Shown: in pieces, positions 39,541 to 48,596 of the stretch | How positions within the stretch are numbered: the first letter of the stretch is position 1 | How the letters are laid out: each line of letters begins with the position of its first letter | NCBI GenBank assembly: GCA_018241265.1 | Contig: JAFEEF010000034.1 | Location: 1 to 64,000 of the forward strand | Direction of reading: 5' to 3' | Origin: Pseudomonadota bacterium | GTDB lineage: Bacteria > Pseudomonadota > Gammaproteobacteria > Burkholderiales > Burkholderiaceae_C | DNA length: 64,000 nt | Translations under genes and position numbers: made by a program | Notes under the pieces: model-generated | The model's input: the letters and a program-made list of their open reading frames with translations, nothing else | Database searches by the model: none | Told to the model about the DNA's origin: nothing

Positions 39541-41289
39541 ATGGCCAGCAAAGACAAGCGCTCCGCCCCGGCGAAGGCGGACTTCGACACCGAGTTCCGC
39601 GCGCAGCTCGGGCAGATCACCTCGGGCCTTGCGCCCACCGCCTTCACCGCCGCCTGGTCCGACTGGGCGATGCACATTGCGCAGGCGCCGGCGCGGCGCG
39701 CCGAGATTCGGCGCCAGGCGCTGCTGCGCGCGCAGGACACCTGGGCCTTCGCCTGGCGCGCGCTCGCCGGTGAGACGCTGGCGCCTGCCGAAGGCTTCGA
39801 AGGCGGCCCGGACCGCCGCTTCAACGGCGAGGCCTGGTCGAAGTTCCCCTACAACGTCTGGGCGCGCGCCTACCGCAACCAGGCCGAGCTGATGAAGTCG
39901 GCCGTGGAGGGCGTCGAAGGCGTGAGCGAGGACCATGGCGGACTGGTCGACTTCAGCCTGCGCCTGATGCTGGACGCCGCCTCGCCTTCGAACTTCCTGG
40001 CCAGCAACCCCGAGTTGCTGGAGAAGACGCGGGCCGAGGGCGGGCAGAACCTGTTGCGCGGCTGGGAGAACTGGTTCGACGACCTGAAGCGCACGCTGGA
40101 GCATCTGCCGCCGGCGGGCACCGAGGCCTTCGAGGTCGGCAAGGCGGTCGCGGTGACGCCGGGCAAGGTGGTCTACCGCAATGAACTCGTCGAGCTGATC
40201 CAGTACTCGCCCACGACCGCGAAGGTGCATGCCGAGCCGGTGGTCATCTGGCCGGCCTGGATCATGAAGTACTACATCCTCGACCTGAGCCCGCGCAACT
40301 CGCTCGTGAAGTACCTGGTCGACCAGGGGCACACGGTATTCATGGTGTCGTGGAAGAACCCGGGCGAGGAAGACCGGGACGTCAGCCTTCACGACTACGT
40401 GGCGAAGGGCTTCCGCGCGCCGCTGGATGCCGTCACCGCCATTTGCCCCAAGCGCAAGGCGCACGCGGTGGGCTACTGCATCGGCGGCACGCTGCTGGCC
40501 ATCGGCGCTTCGCTGCTCGGGCGCGAACGCGACGAGCGGCTCGCGTCGGTGACGCTGTTCGCCGCCCAGACGGACTTCTCCGAACCCGGCGAGCTGGCCT
40601 TCTTCATCAACCCCAGCCAGCTGGCGATGCTGGACGCGTCGATGCAGCGCAAGGGCGTGCTCGAAAGCCGCGAGATGGGCGGCGCCTTCGTGCTGCTGCG
40701 CGCGCAGGATCTGCTGTGGCAGCCCATGGTCGACAACTACCTGAAGGGCGAGCGCACCCCGATGATCGACCTGATGGCGTGGAACGCCGACGGCACGCGC
40801 ATGCCATGCCGCATGCATTCGGAGTACCTGTACCGCCTGTACCTGGACAACGAGCTGGCGACCAACCGCATGCCGATGGACGGCAAGGTGGTGCGGCTGT
40901 CCGACATCCGGGTGCCGATGTTCGTGGTCGGCACCGAGGCCGACCACGTGGCGCCCTGGAAGTCGGTCTACAAGGTCGACAACCTGGTGCGCAGCGACGA
41001 CTTCACCTTCCTGCTCACCGCCGGCGGCCACAACGCCGGCATCGTCTGCGGGCCGGTGCACCCGAAGCGGCACTACCGCATCCGCACGCGGCGCCTGGTC
41101 GATCCGCACCTGGCGCCCGAGGAGTGGCTCGAGGAAGCCGAGCACCACCCGGGCGCCTGGTGGCCGGCCTGGCAGCAGTGGCTGGCGGCGCACTCGGGCG
41201 CGCTGACCAAGCCGCCGGCGTTGGGTGCGCCAGCGAAGGGCTACCAGGTGTTGGAAGACGCGCCGGGGCAGTACGTGCGACAGCGCTGA
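39541..41289 (+). CDS. phaC: class I poly(3-hydroxyalkanoate) synthase
   Basis: A 582-residue PHA polymerase that joins (R)-3-hydroxyacyl-CoA into polyester granules. The N-terminal PhaC domain (FRAQLGQITSGLAP...WSKFPYNVWARAYRNQAELM) precedes an alpha/beta-hydrolase core with the lipase-like box GYCIGG (nucleophile Cys near residue 312), Asp in GTEADHVAPW and His in GGHNAGIV, the full Cys-Asp-His triad. WPAWIMKYYILDLSPRNSLVKYLVDQGHTVFMVSWKNP is conserved. GAGGAGC precedes the start. Length fits class I enzymes. No phaA/phaB/phaP genes are visible nearby, so this may be one of several synthases. Confidence 0.95.
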   Translation: MASKDKRSAPAKADFDTEFRAQLGQITSGLAPTAFTAAWSDWAMHIAQAPARRAEIRRQALLRAQDTWAFAWRALAGETLAPAEGFEGGPDRRFNGEAWSKFPYNVWARAYRNQAELMKSAVEGVEGVSEDHGGLVDFSLRLMLDAASPSNFLASNPELLEKTRAEGGQNLLRGWENWFDDLKRTLEHLPPAGTEAFEVGKAVAVTPGKVVYRNELVELIQYSPTTAKVHAEPVVIWPAWIMKYYILDLSPRNSLVKYLVDQGHTVFMVSWKNPGEEDRDVSLHDYVAKGFRAPLDAVTAICPKRKAHAVGYCIGGTLLAIGASLLGRERDERLASVTLFAAQTDFSEPGELAFFINPSQLAMLDASMQRKGVLESREMGGAFVLLRAQDLLWQPMVDNYLKGERTPMIDLMAWNADGTRMPCRMHSEYLYRLYLDNELATNRMPMDGKVVRLSDIRVPMFVVGTEADHVAPWKSVYKVDNLVRSDDFTFLLTAGGHNAGIVCGPVHPKRHYRIRTRRLVDPHLAPEEWLEEAEHHPGAWWPAWQQWLAAHSGALTKPPALGAPAKGYQVLEDAPGQYVRQR

Positions 41290-41659
41290 AGCGCGGCGCC
41301 GGCGCGCCTGCCCCCTGGCCGTGCTCGACCGTCTCGTGCGGAACGCCGCCGCGGCGGTCGAGGCCGTTGTCGGCGATCCGCTGCCGCGCAGTCTCGGCGG
41401 ACCGTCCGTGTCCGGGCTCGGCTGGCAGGATGGCCGCGATGATCTTGAGCCCGCTCCCACTGCAGTACGGGCATCGCTCAGAGCGTCGCCCTTCTGACGC
41501 GGCCGACCTACTCGTCGCCCAATCGGCGAACTTACGGACCGGACTGCGAGCCGCTGTTCGCCTCCGCGCAGCAAATGGCAGCAATACGCGCAACAGGCGT
41601 CAAACCGAGCGAATCAGCGTACCGCTTACGTGGCTTGTCGGGTGGGCCGAATGGCTCGC
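41290..41659. other. intergenic stretch between phaC and tRNA-Ser
   Basis: No gene is supported. Open frames run through from phaC to the decarboxylase, but their translations have no family signature and include the peptide GESGIRTRGG, which is the usual artefact of translating across a tRNA-Ser on the opposite strand. No clear terminator after phaC was seen. Confidence 0.5.
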
Positions 41660-41750
41660 TGGCGGAGAGAGCGGGATTCGAACCCGCGGAGGGCTATTAA
41701 CCCTCACACGCTTTCCAGGCGTGCGACTTAAACCGCTCATCCATCTCTCC
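41660..41750 (-). tRNA. tRNA-Ser (anticodon GGA)
   Basis: On the minus strand a complete class II tRNA folds: acceptor GGAGAGA / TCTCTCC with discriminator G and encoded CCA, anticodon stem CACGC/GCGTG around loop CTGGAAA (anticodon GGA at 41714-41716), a long variable arm (GTGAGGGTTAATAGCCCTCC), and T-arm GCGGG-TTCGAAT-CCCGC. The long variable arm is typical of tRNA-Ser. Confidence 0.96.
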
Positions 41751-41891
41751 GGGCGACGGGAGTTTAGCCCAGGCGGACAACGCCGCCGTCCGCCGCGGCA
41801 CGGGCGCGGCACGGTCATCGATCGGTCCTACACTTCGCGCTCTTCGCCTGCGCCCTCGCAGTCGCCCACCCCCGCACGCCAGACCCCCTCC

Positions 41892-44156
41892 ATGCTGCAT
41901 TTCCGCTTTCCGATCGTCATCATCGACGAGGACTACCGGTCCGAGAACACCTCGGGCTTCGGCATCCGCGCGCTCGCGCAGGCGATCGAGAAGGAGGGCT
42001 TCGAGGTGGTCGGCGCGACGAGCTATGGCGACCTGTCGTCGTTCGCGCAGCAGCAGAGCCGCGCCAGCGCTTTCATCCTGTCGATCGACGACGAGGAGTT
42101 CGCGGGCGGCCCGGACATCGACCCGGCGGTGCTGAACCTGCGCAAGTTCATCGAGGAGATCCGCTTCAAGAACGCGGACATCCCGATCTACCTGTACGGC
42201 GAAACGCGTACGTCGCAGCACCTGCCGAACGACATCCTGCGCGAGTTGCACGGCTTCATCCACATGTTCGAGGACACGCCGGAGTTCGTCGCGCGCCACA
42301 TCATCCGCGAAGCCAAGAGCTACCTCGACGGCCTCGCGCCGCCGTTCTTCAAGGCGCTGATGGACTATGCGCAGGACGGGTCGTACTCGTGGCATTGCCC
42401 GGGGCATTCGGGCGGCGTCGCGTTCCTGAAGAGCCCGGTCGGCCAGATGTTCCACCAGTTCTTCGGCGAGAACATGCTGCGCGCCGACGTCTGCAACGCA
42501 GTCGAGGAGCTCGGCCAGCTGCTCGACCACACCGGGCCGGTCGCGGCGAGCGAGCGCAATGCGGCGCGCATCTTCAACGCCGACCACTGCTTCTTCGTCA
42601 CCAACGGCACGTCGACGAGCAACAAGATGGTCTGGCATCACACGGTGGCGCCGGGCGACGTGGTCGTGGTCGACCGCAACTGCCACAAGTCCATCCTGCA
42701 TGCGATCGTGATGACCGGCGCGGTGCCGGTGTTCCTGCGGCCGACGCGCAACCACTACGGGATCATCGGGCCGATCCCCGAGAGCGAGTTCTCGCCGAAG
42801 GCGATCCGCGCGAAGATCGCCGCCAACCCGCTGCTGAAGGACGTCGACCCGGATCGCGTGACGCCGCGCATCCTGACCTTGACGCAGAGCACCTACGACG
42901 GCGTGCTCTACAACACCGAGACGATCAAGCATTCGCTCGACGGCTACATCGACACCTTGCACTTCGACGAGGCCTGGCTGCCGCACGCGGCGTTCCACAA
43001 GTTCTACGGCACCTTCCATGCGATGGGCAAGAGCCGGCCGCGGCCGAAGGACCAGCTCGTGTTCGCGACGCAGTCGACCCACAAGCTGCTCGCCGGCATC
43101 AGCCAGGCGTCGCAGGTGCTGGTGCAGGACTCCGAAGGCCGCAAGCTCGACCGGCACCTCTTCAACGAGGCCTACCTGATGCACACCAGCACGTCGCCGC
43201 AGTACGCGATCATCGCGAGCTGCGACGTCGCCGCGGCGATGATGGAAGCGCCGGGCGGCCGCGCGCTGGTGGAAGAGAGCATCAGCGAGTCGCTCGACTT
43301 CCGCCGTGCGATGCGCAAGGTCGACAAGGAGTACGGCAAGGACTGGTGGTTCAAGGTCTGGGGCCCGGACAAGCTGGCCGACGACGGCATCGGCACGAGC
43401 AGCGACTGGCTGCTGCGCGCCGGCGAGAAGTGGCACGGCTTCGGCAACCTCGCCGACGGCTTCAACCTGCTCGATCCGATCAAGTGCACGGTGATCACGC
43501 CCGGGCTCGACGTGTCGGGCAAGTTCGCGAAGACCGGCATCCCGGCGTCCATCGTCACGAAATACCTCGCCGAGCATGGCGTCGTGGTCGAGAAGACCGG
43601 GCTCTACTCGCTCTTCATCATGTTCACGATCGGCATCACGAAGGGCCGATGGAACACGCTGCTGACCGCGCTGCAGCAGTTCAAGGACGACTACGACAAG
43701 AACCAGCCGATGTGGCGGGTGCTGCCGGAGTTCGTCGCGCAGCATCCGCGCTACGAGCGCATCGGCCTGCGCGACCTGTCGCAGAGCATCCACGAGACCT
43801 ATGCCAAGGGCGACATCGCGCGGCTGACGACCGAGATGTACCTGTCGGACCTGCAGCCGGCGATGAAGCCGAGCGACGCCTATGCCGCGATCGCGCGGCG
43901 CCAGACCGAGCGCGTCGACATCGATGCGCTCGAAGGCCGCATCACCACGTCGCTGCTGACGCCGTATCCGCCCGGCATACCGCTCTTGATTCCGGGCGAG
44001 CGCTTCAACCGGAAGATCGTCGACTACCTGCGTTTCACGCGCGCGTTCAATGCGGCCTTCCCGGGCTTCGACACCGATGTGCACGGCCTCGTCGAGGACG
44101 AGGGCGCGCCGGGCGGCACACGGCGCTATTGCGTGGACTGCGTGCGCGCCGAGTGA
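41892..44156 (+). CDS. biodegradative arginine/lysine/ornithine decarboxylase
   Basis: A 754-residue PLP enzyme of the Orn/Lys/Arg decarboxylase class I family. An N-terminal receiver-like wing domain (FPIVIIDEDYRSENTSGFGIRALA, SFILSIDDEEF-like) precedes the catalytic core: CPGHSGGVAFLKSPVG, ADVCNAVEELGQLLDHTGPVA, TNGTSTSNKMVWHHTV, HFDEAWLPHAAFH and the PLP-lysine segment STHKLLAGISQASQV (Lys near 398). The C-terminal domain has LLTPYPPGIPLLIPGERF. It decarboxylates a basic amino acid to a polyamine or to resist acid. Length is close to AdiA, but the substrate (Arg, Lys or Orn) cannot be fixed from sequence. ATG 41892 gives the normal family N-terminus. Confidence 0.93.
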   Translation: MLHFRFPIVIIDEDYRSENTSGFGIRALAQAIEKEGFEVVGATSYGDLSSFAQQQSRASAFILSIDDEEFAGGPDIDPAVLNLRKFIEEIRFKNADIPIYLYGETRTSQHLPNDILRELHGFIHMFEDTPEFVARHIIREAKSYLDGLAPPFFKALMDYAQDGSYSWHCPGHSGGVAFLKSPVGQMFHQFFGENMLRADVCNAVEELGQLLDHTGPVAASERNAARIFNADHCFFVTNGTSTSNKMVWHHTVAPGDVVVVDRNCHKSILHAIVMTGAVPVFLRPTRNHYGIIGPIPESEFSPKAIRAKIAANPLLKDVDPDRVTPRILTLTQSTYDGVLYNTETIKHSLDGYIDTLHFDEAWLPHAAFHKFYGTFHAMGKSRPRPKDQLVFATQSTHKLLAGISQASQVLVQDSEGRKLDRHLFNEAYLMHTSTSPQYAIIASCDVAAAMMEAPGGRALVEESISESLDFRRAMRKVDKEYGKDWWFKVWGPDKLADDGIGTSSDWLLRAGEKWHGFGNLADGFNLLDPIKCTVITPGLDVSGKFAKTGIPASIVTKYLAEHGVVVEKTGLYSLFIMFTIGITKGRWNTLLTALQQFKDDYDKNQPMWRVLPEFVAQHPRYERIGLRDLSQSIHETYAKGDIARLTTEMYLSDLQPAMKPSDAYAAIARRQTERVDIDALEGRITTSLLTPYPPGIPLLIPGERFNRKIVDYLRFTRAFNAAFPGFDTDVHGLVEDEGAPGGTRRYCVDCVRAE

Positions 44157-44172
44157 CGGCGGCGCACGCCGT
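44156..44172. terminator. GC hairpin between convergent decarboxylase and glk genes
   Basis: ACGGCG (44156-44161), loop GCGCA, CGCCGT (44167-44172) forms a perfect 6-bp stem in the 24-nt gap between the two convergent genes. No T-run follows on either strand, so termination activity is uncertain. Confidence 0.3.
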
Positions 44173-44180
44173 TGCTGCCA

Positions 44181-45161
44181 TCAGAGCGCGCGCGATGCGC
44201 CGAGCAGCGCCGGCGACACGTCGGCGTGGATCACGAACACCGGGATCTGCGTCAGGTAGTCGCGAAAGCGCCCCTTCGCCTCGAAGCGCTCGCGGAACGC
44301 GGACTGCGTGAACAGATCGCCGAGCCGCGGCACGATGCCGCCGCCGACGTAGACGCCGGCGCGCGCACCCAAGGTCAGCGCGAGGTTGCCGGCGACGCTG
44401 CCGAGCAAGGCGCAGAACATCGCGACGGCCTCGGCGCATTGCGCGCGCGTCGGCGGCTTGTCATGGCCGAGCGCGGCGGCGCTGATCTGCGCGGCGGTGA
44501 GCTTTTCCGCGGTGACGCCGTCGAGCTTGCAGAGCACGGCATAGAGCGCCTCGAGGCCCGGCCCGGACAGCGCGCGCTCGGCCGAGGCATGGCCGTAGGC
44601 GGCGCGCAGTTCGGCGATCACCGCGGCCTCCCGGTCGTTGTCGGCGGCCAGGGTCACATGGCCGCCTTCGCCTTGCAGCGGCGTCCAGCCGCCGCCATGG
44701 GGTACGGGGACCAGCCCGGAGACGCCGAGTCCGGTACCCGGGCCGAGCAACGCGATCGGCGTTCCGCTGGCGGGGGCGCCGCCGCCGAACTGGCGCACTT
44801 CGTCCGGCGCGAGTTCGGGCAGCGCCAGGGCCAAGGCGGTGAAGTCGTTGACGACGACGAGCCGTTGGAAGCCGAGTTCTTTCTGCAGCTCGGAGATCGA
44901 GAACGACCAATGGTGGTTGGTCATCTGCACGCGGTCGCCGGTGATCGGATTCGCGATGCCGATCGCACACCACGGCGGCGCCGGCTGCCCGAGCCGCTTC
45001 AGGTAGTCGGCCAGCGCGGCCCCGAGCGACGGATAGTCGTCGGTCGACAAGGTCGCGATGTCGTGCAGCGGCTGTCCGTCGCCATCCTGGAGCGCGAAGC
45101 GCGCGTTGGTGCCGCCGACGTCGCCGAGGACGCGGGCCGGCCGATCGGCGCGATCGGTCAT
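44181..45161 (-). CDS. glk: glucokinase
   Basis: A 326-residue ATP-dependent glucokinase of the bacterial ROK-less Glk family: [15 protein letters not shown] (phosphate loop), [36 protein letters not shown] with the catalytic Asp, [26 protein letters not shown] and [16 protein letters not shown]. It phosphorylates glucose to glucose-6-phosphate. Its ATG overlaps the fabI stop by 4 nt, so it is co-translated behind fabI, an unusual partner. Confidence 0.95.
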   Translation of the reverse strand: MTDRADRPARVLGDVGGTNARFALQDGDGQPLHDIATLSTDDYPSLGAALADYLKRLGQPAPPWCAIGIANPITGDRVQMTNHHWSFSISELQKELGFQRLVVVNDFTALALALPELAPDEVRQFGGGAPASGTPIALLGPGTGLGVSGLVPVPHGGGWTPLQGEGGHVTLAADNDREAAVIAELRAAYGHASAERALSGPGLEALYAVLCKLDGVTAEKLTAAQISAAALGHDKPPTRAQCAEAVAMFCALLGSVAGNLALTLGARAGVYVGGGIVPRLGDLFTQSAFRERFEAKGRFRDYLTQIPVFVIHADVSPALLGASRAL

Positions 45162-45946
45162 GAGGATGCGCCGATGCCGCTCACCACATGGCTGAAGCCG
45201 GCGTCGACATAGGTGATTTCGGCGGTGACGCCGGACGCGAGATCGGACATCAGGAAGGCCGCGACGTTCCCGACCTCGTCGATCGTCACGTTGCGGCGCA
45301 GCGGAGCGTTGGCCTCGACCACGCCGAGGATCTTGCCGAATCCCTTGATGCCGGCCGCGGCCAGGGTCTTGATCGGCCCGGCTGATACGCCGTTGACGCG
45401 GATGCCCTTCGGTCCGAGGTCTGCGGCGAGGTAGCGCACCGACGCTTCGAGCGAGGCCTTGGCCAAGCCCATCGTGTTGTAGTTGTCGATGCTGCGCAGG
45501 GCCCCCAGATAGGTCAGCGTCAGCAGCGCCGACTGGGTGCGCAGCCGCGGCAGCGCCGCCTTGGCGAGCGCCGGGAAGCTGTAGCTCGAGATGTCGTGCG
45601 CGATGCGGAAGCCTTCGCGCGACAGCCCTTCGAGAAAGCTGCCGGCGATCGCTTCCTTGGGCGCGAAGCCGATCGAATGGACGAAGCCGTCGAACTCCGG
45701 CCAGGCCTCGCCGAGCTGGGCGACCAGCCGTTCGATCTGCGCGTCGTCGGTGACGTCGCAGTCGAACGTGAGCGTCGAATCGAACTCGGCGGCGAATTCG
45801 GCGATGCGCTCCTTGAAGCGCTCGCCCTGGTAGCTGAAGGCGAGTTCGGCGCCTTCGCGGCGGCAGGCCTTGGCGATGCCGTAGGCGATCGATCGGTTGG
45901 ACAGCAGGCCGGTGATCAGCAGCCGCTTGCCGGCAAGAAAACCCAT
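45158..45946 (-). CDS. fabI: enoyl-[acyl-carrier-protein] reductase (NADH)
   Basis: A 262-residue SDR-like enoyl-ACP reductase, last step of the fatty acid elongation cycle and target of triclosan. Features: [43 protein letters not shown], and the catalytic Tyr-x6-Lys in [19 protein letters not shown], with [23 protein letters not shown] lies 5 nt before ATG 45946; longer reads from 46087 are not supported. It is transcribed away from rimP and overlaps glk by 4 nt. Confidence 0.96.
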   Translation of the reverse strand: MGFLAGKRLLITGLLSNRSIAYGIAKACRREGAELAFSYQGERFKERIAEFAAEFDSTLTFDCDVTDDAQIERLVAQLGEAWPEFDGFVHSIGFAPKEAIAGSFLEGLSREGFRIAHDISSYSFPALAKAALPRLRTQSALLTLTYLGALRSIDNYNTMGLAKASLEASVRYLAADLGPKGIRVNGVSAGPIKTLAAAGIKGFGKILGVVEANAPLRRNVTIDEVGNVAAFLMSDLASGVTAEITYVDAGFSHVVSGIGASS

Positions 45947-46059
45947 GGCGTCTCCGTGGTTCAAGGCTGGGCAGATGCCCGCCGGCGAGAGCCGCTGCGG
46001 GCAGAGCGCGGCGATTTTGTCATGCAGGCCACGCCCGGCCGGCTTGACAGTATGCGAGG

Positions 46060-46088
46060 TTGCTAGTAACCGGTAGTCAGAGTACAAT
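46060..46088 (+). promoter_or_regulatory. candidate promoter of the rimP-nusA-infB operon
   Basis: TTGCTA (46060-46065) and TACAAT (46083-46088) are separated by 17 nt; the -10 is one base from consensus. The predicted start near 46095 leaves a leader of about 200 nt before rimP. The region is more AT-rich than its flanks. Confidence 0.5.
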
Positions 46089-46185
46089 CTCAGTTTTGCC
46101 AGAGAGCTGCTTGGCCGTTTGGAACCTGGCTCATCGAGTGCCCCTAGCGGCTTTCGTGAGCGAGGCGACGGAAGGCCTCAAACGT

Positions 46186-46213
46186 GGGCGGATTCTTCCG
46201 GCCCATTTTTTTT
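46186..46213 (+). terminator. intrinsic terminator-like hairpin in the rimP leader (possible attenuator)
   Basis: GGGCGGA (46186-46192) pairs with TCC-GCCC (46197-46204, one bulged G) around loop TTCT, followed by A and a run of eight T (46206-46213). It lies between the candidate promoter and rimP, so it would terminate a fraction of transcripts before the operon. Confidence 0.5.
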
Positions 46214-46297
46214 GCTCAAACGGTTTTTCGGGGTTTTTTGCTGGACGTGCATGCTGGGCGTGCAGATCGACAGACGGGGCGATAGACGGGGCGACTG

Positions 46298-46897
46298 ATG
46301 ACGTGGCAGAGCGCGGTTGAGCGCACCGTGACAGGACTGGGATACGACCTCGTCGGCACCGAGAAGGGGGCCGGCGGGCTGCTGCGTGTCTACATCGAGC
46401 ATGAGCCGCAAGCCGGCGCCGAGCGCTGGATCACGGTCGACGACTGCGAGCGCGTCACGCGCCAGCTGCAGCATGTGCTCGAGGTCGAGAACTGCGACTA
46501 CGCGCGTCTCGAAGTGTCGTCGCCGGGCCTCGATCGGCCGCTGCGCCGCGCGGCCGACTTTGCGCGCTTCGCCGGCGAGCAGGTCGAGATCGCGCTGAAG
46601 CTGCCGTTCCAGGGACGCAAGAAATGGCGCGGCGCGCTGCGGGCGCGCCCGGAAGGCGGCGAATCGGCCTGGCGGCTCGTGCTGGCCGACGAGACGGCGG
46701 CGGCCCGCAAGCCCGGCAAGGCCCGCCCGAAGCCGCCGGCCTCGCCCGAGGTCGAGCGCGTGCTGGATTTTTCGCTCGACGAGGTGCGCGAAGCGCACCT
46801 GGTGCCGGTCGTGAACTTCAAGGGACGGCAATCCGCCGCGCCCGCGGAGGAAGCGGCCGCGACGCACGATGAAGACGAAGGAGGTCGTATCCAATGA
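46298..46897 (+). CDS. rimP: ribosome maturation factor RimP
   Basis: A 199-residue protein needed for 30S subunit maturation. The N-terminal domain reads [30 protein letters not shown], with [21 protein letters not shown] and [31 protein letters not shown], the standard RimP signature. A charged linker and an acidic C-terminus make it longer than the E. coli protein, which is common in Burkholderiales. It starts the operon with nusA and overlaps it by ATGA. Confidence 0.95.
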   Translation: MTWQSAVERTVTGLGYDLVGTEKGAGGLLRVYIEHEPQAGAERWITVDDCERVTRQLQHVLEVENCDYARLEVSSPGLDRPLRRAADFARFAGEQVEIALKLPFQGRKKWRGALRARPEGGESAWRLVLADETAAARKPGKARPKPPASPEVERVLDFSLDEVREAHLVPVVNFKGRQSAAPAEEAAATHDEDEGGRIQ

Positions 46898-48372
46898 ACC
46901 GCGAACTGTTGATGCTGGTGGACGCCATTTCACGCGAGAAGAGCGTGGACCTCGAAGTGGTGTTCGCGGCCGTCGAGTCCGCGCTCGCGTCGGCTTCGAA
47001 GAAGCTGCAGGGCGGGGAGGTCGACATTCGCGTGTCCATCGACCGCGAGACCGGCGACTACGAGACCTTCCGCCGCTGGCACGTCGTCCCGAACGACGCC
47101 GGCCTGCAGCTGCCTGATTCCGAGATCCTGCTGTTCGAGGCGCAGGAGCAGATCGCCGACATCGAGGTCGACGACTACATCGAGGAGCAGATCGAGTCGG
47201 TGTCGATCGGCCGCATCGGCGCGCAGGCCGCCAAGCAGGTGATCCTGCAGAAGATCCGCGACGCCGAGCGCGAGCAGTTGCTGAACGACTTCCTGTCGCG
47301 CGGCGAGAAGATCTTCGTGGGTACCGTGAAGCGCCTCGACAAGGGCGACATCATCGTCGAGTCGGGCCGCGTCGAAGGGCGCCTGCGCCGCAGCGAGATG
47401 ATCCCGAAGGAGAACCTGCGCACCGGCGACCGCGTGCGCGCCTTCATCGCCGAGGTCGACCCGACGTTGCGCGGGCCGCAGATCCTGCTGTCGCGCTCGA
47501 GCCCGGGCTTCATGATGGAACTCTTCGCGCAGGAAGTGCCCGAGATCGAACAGGGCCTGCTCGAGATCAAGTCGTGTGCCCGCGATCCGGGTTCGCGCGC
47601 GAAGATCGCGGTCGTCTCGCACGACAAGCGCGTCGACCCGATCGGCACCTGCGTAGGCGTGCGCGGCTCGCGCGTCAATGCCGTGACCAACGAGCTCGCC
47701 GGCGAGCGCGTCGACATCGTCTTGTGGTCGGAGGATCCGGCCCAATTCGTGATCGGCGCGCTGGCGCCGGCCAACGTGCAGTCGATCGTCGTCGACGAAG
47801 AGCGCCACGCGATGGACGTCGTCGTCGACGAGGAGAACCTCGCGATCGCGATCGGCCGCGGCGGCCAGAACGTGCGGCTGGCGTCCGAGATGACGGGCTG
47901 GCGCATCAACATCATGACGGCCGAGGAGTCCGCGTCCAAGCAGGCCTCCGAGACCGACCAGGTGCGCACGCTCTTCGTGGAGAAGCTCGACGTCGACGCC
48001 GAGGTCGCCGACATCCTGATCGCCGAAGGCTTCTCCAGCCTCGAGGAAGTCGCCTACGTCCCGATGCAGGAAATGCTCGAGATCGAGAGCTTCGACGAGG
48101 ACACCGTCACCGAACTGCGCACGCGCGCCAAGGATGCGCTCCTGACGATGGAAATCGCGCGGGAAGAAGGCGTCGGCGACACCACGCAGAACCTGCGCGA
48201 GTTCGAGGGCCTGTCGCCCGAGTTGCTCCAGAAGCTGTCGGCCGGCGGCATCCACACGCGCGACGACCTCGCCGACCTCGCGGTCGACGAGCTGACCGAG
48301 ATGACCGGCATCGACGATGAACAGGCCAAGGCGCTGATCATGAAGGCGCGCGAGCACTGGTTCGTGAACTGA
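46894..48372 (+). CDS. nusA: transcription termination/antitermination protein NusA
   Basis: A 492-residue RNA polymerase-binding factor. Order: N-terminal RNAP-binding domain ([22 protein letters not shown]), S1 domain ([14 protein letters not shown]), KH1 ([26 protein letters not shown]) and KH2 ([24 protein letters not shown]), then two acidic C-terminal repeats (from about 340) typical of proteobacteria. Second gene of the rimP operon; a 161-nt near-palindrome begins in its stop codon. Confidence 0.97.
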   Translation: MNRELLMLVDAISREKSVDLEVVFAAVESALASASKKLQGGEVDIRVSIDRETGDYETFRRWHVVPNDAGLQLPDSEILLFEAQEQIADIEVDDYIEEQIESVSIGRIGAQAAKQVILQKIRDAEREQLLNDFLSRGEKIFVGTVKRLDKGDIIVESGRVEGRLRRSEMIPKENLRTGDRVRAFIAEVDPTLRGPQILLSRSSPGFMMELFAQEVPEIEQGLLEIKSCARDPGSRAKIAVVSHDKRVDPIGTCVGVRGSRVNAVTNELAGERVDIVLWSEDPAQFVIGALAPANVQSIVVDEERHAMDVVVDEENLAIAIGRGGQNVRLASEMTGWRINIMTAEESASKQASETDQVRTLFVEKLDVDAEVADILIAEGFSSLEEVAYVPMQEMLEIESFDEDTVTELRTRAKDALLTMEIAREEGVGDTTQNLREFEGLSPELLQKLSAGGIHTRDDLADLAVDELTEMTGIDDEQAKALIMKAREHWFVN

Positions 48373-48532
48373 GAGGCTGAGAGGCAATCCGCCATGACCG
48401 CTCCGACCCCGAAAACGGCCCCACTCCGCGTTGCAAATGCTCGCCATAGCCCGAGCTATGGCTGCGCTTTGCGCCTTGATTGGGGCCGTTTGCGGGGCCG
48501 TCTCGGCCACGCCGGACTGCCTCTCAGCCTCT
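48372..48532. repeat. 161-nt imperfect palindrome between nusA and infB
   Basis: The outer 15 bp (48372-48386 and 48518-48532) are perfectly complementary, starting inside the nusA stop codon. Pairing continues inward with a few mismatches to a perfect 8-bp core stem GCCATAGC (48443-48450), loop CCGA, GCTATGGC (48455-48462). The symmetry centre of the core matches the centre of the whole element. Nothing in it is coding. It could be a MITE/REP-like mobile repeat, a processing site or a partial terminator for the operon. Confidence 0.8.
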
Positions 48533-48596
48533 GACATGGCCACCACCATGTAGCACGCACCGCACTGAACGCAAGACTAGCAAGGACAAACCACCC

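Noticed and set aside
41640..41760. Plus-strand peptide GESGIRTRGG within a long frame before the decarboxylase
   Set aside because: It is a translation across tRNA-Ser on the other strand; the decarboxylase starts at 41892.
46220..46240. Second T-rich stretch in the rimP leader as another terminator
   Set aside because: No stable stem precedes it; the convincing hairpin is at 46186-46204.
48480..48596. Upstream extension of infB through the palindrome
   Set aside because: ATG 48597 has a ribosome site and gives the conserved IF2_N start; the extension is just the open frame of the repeat element.
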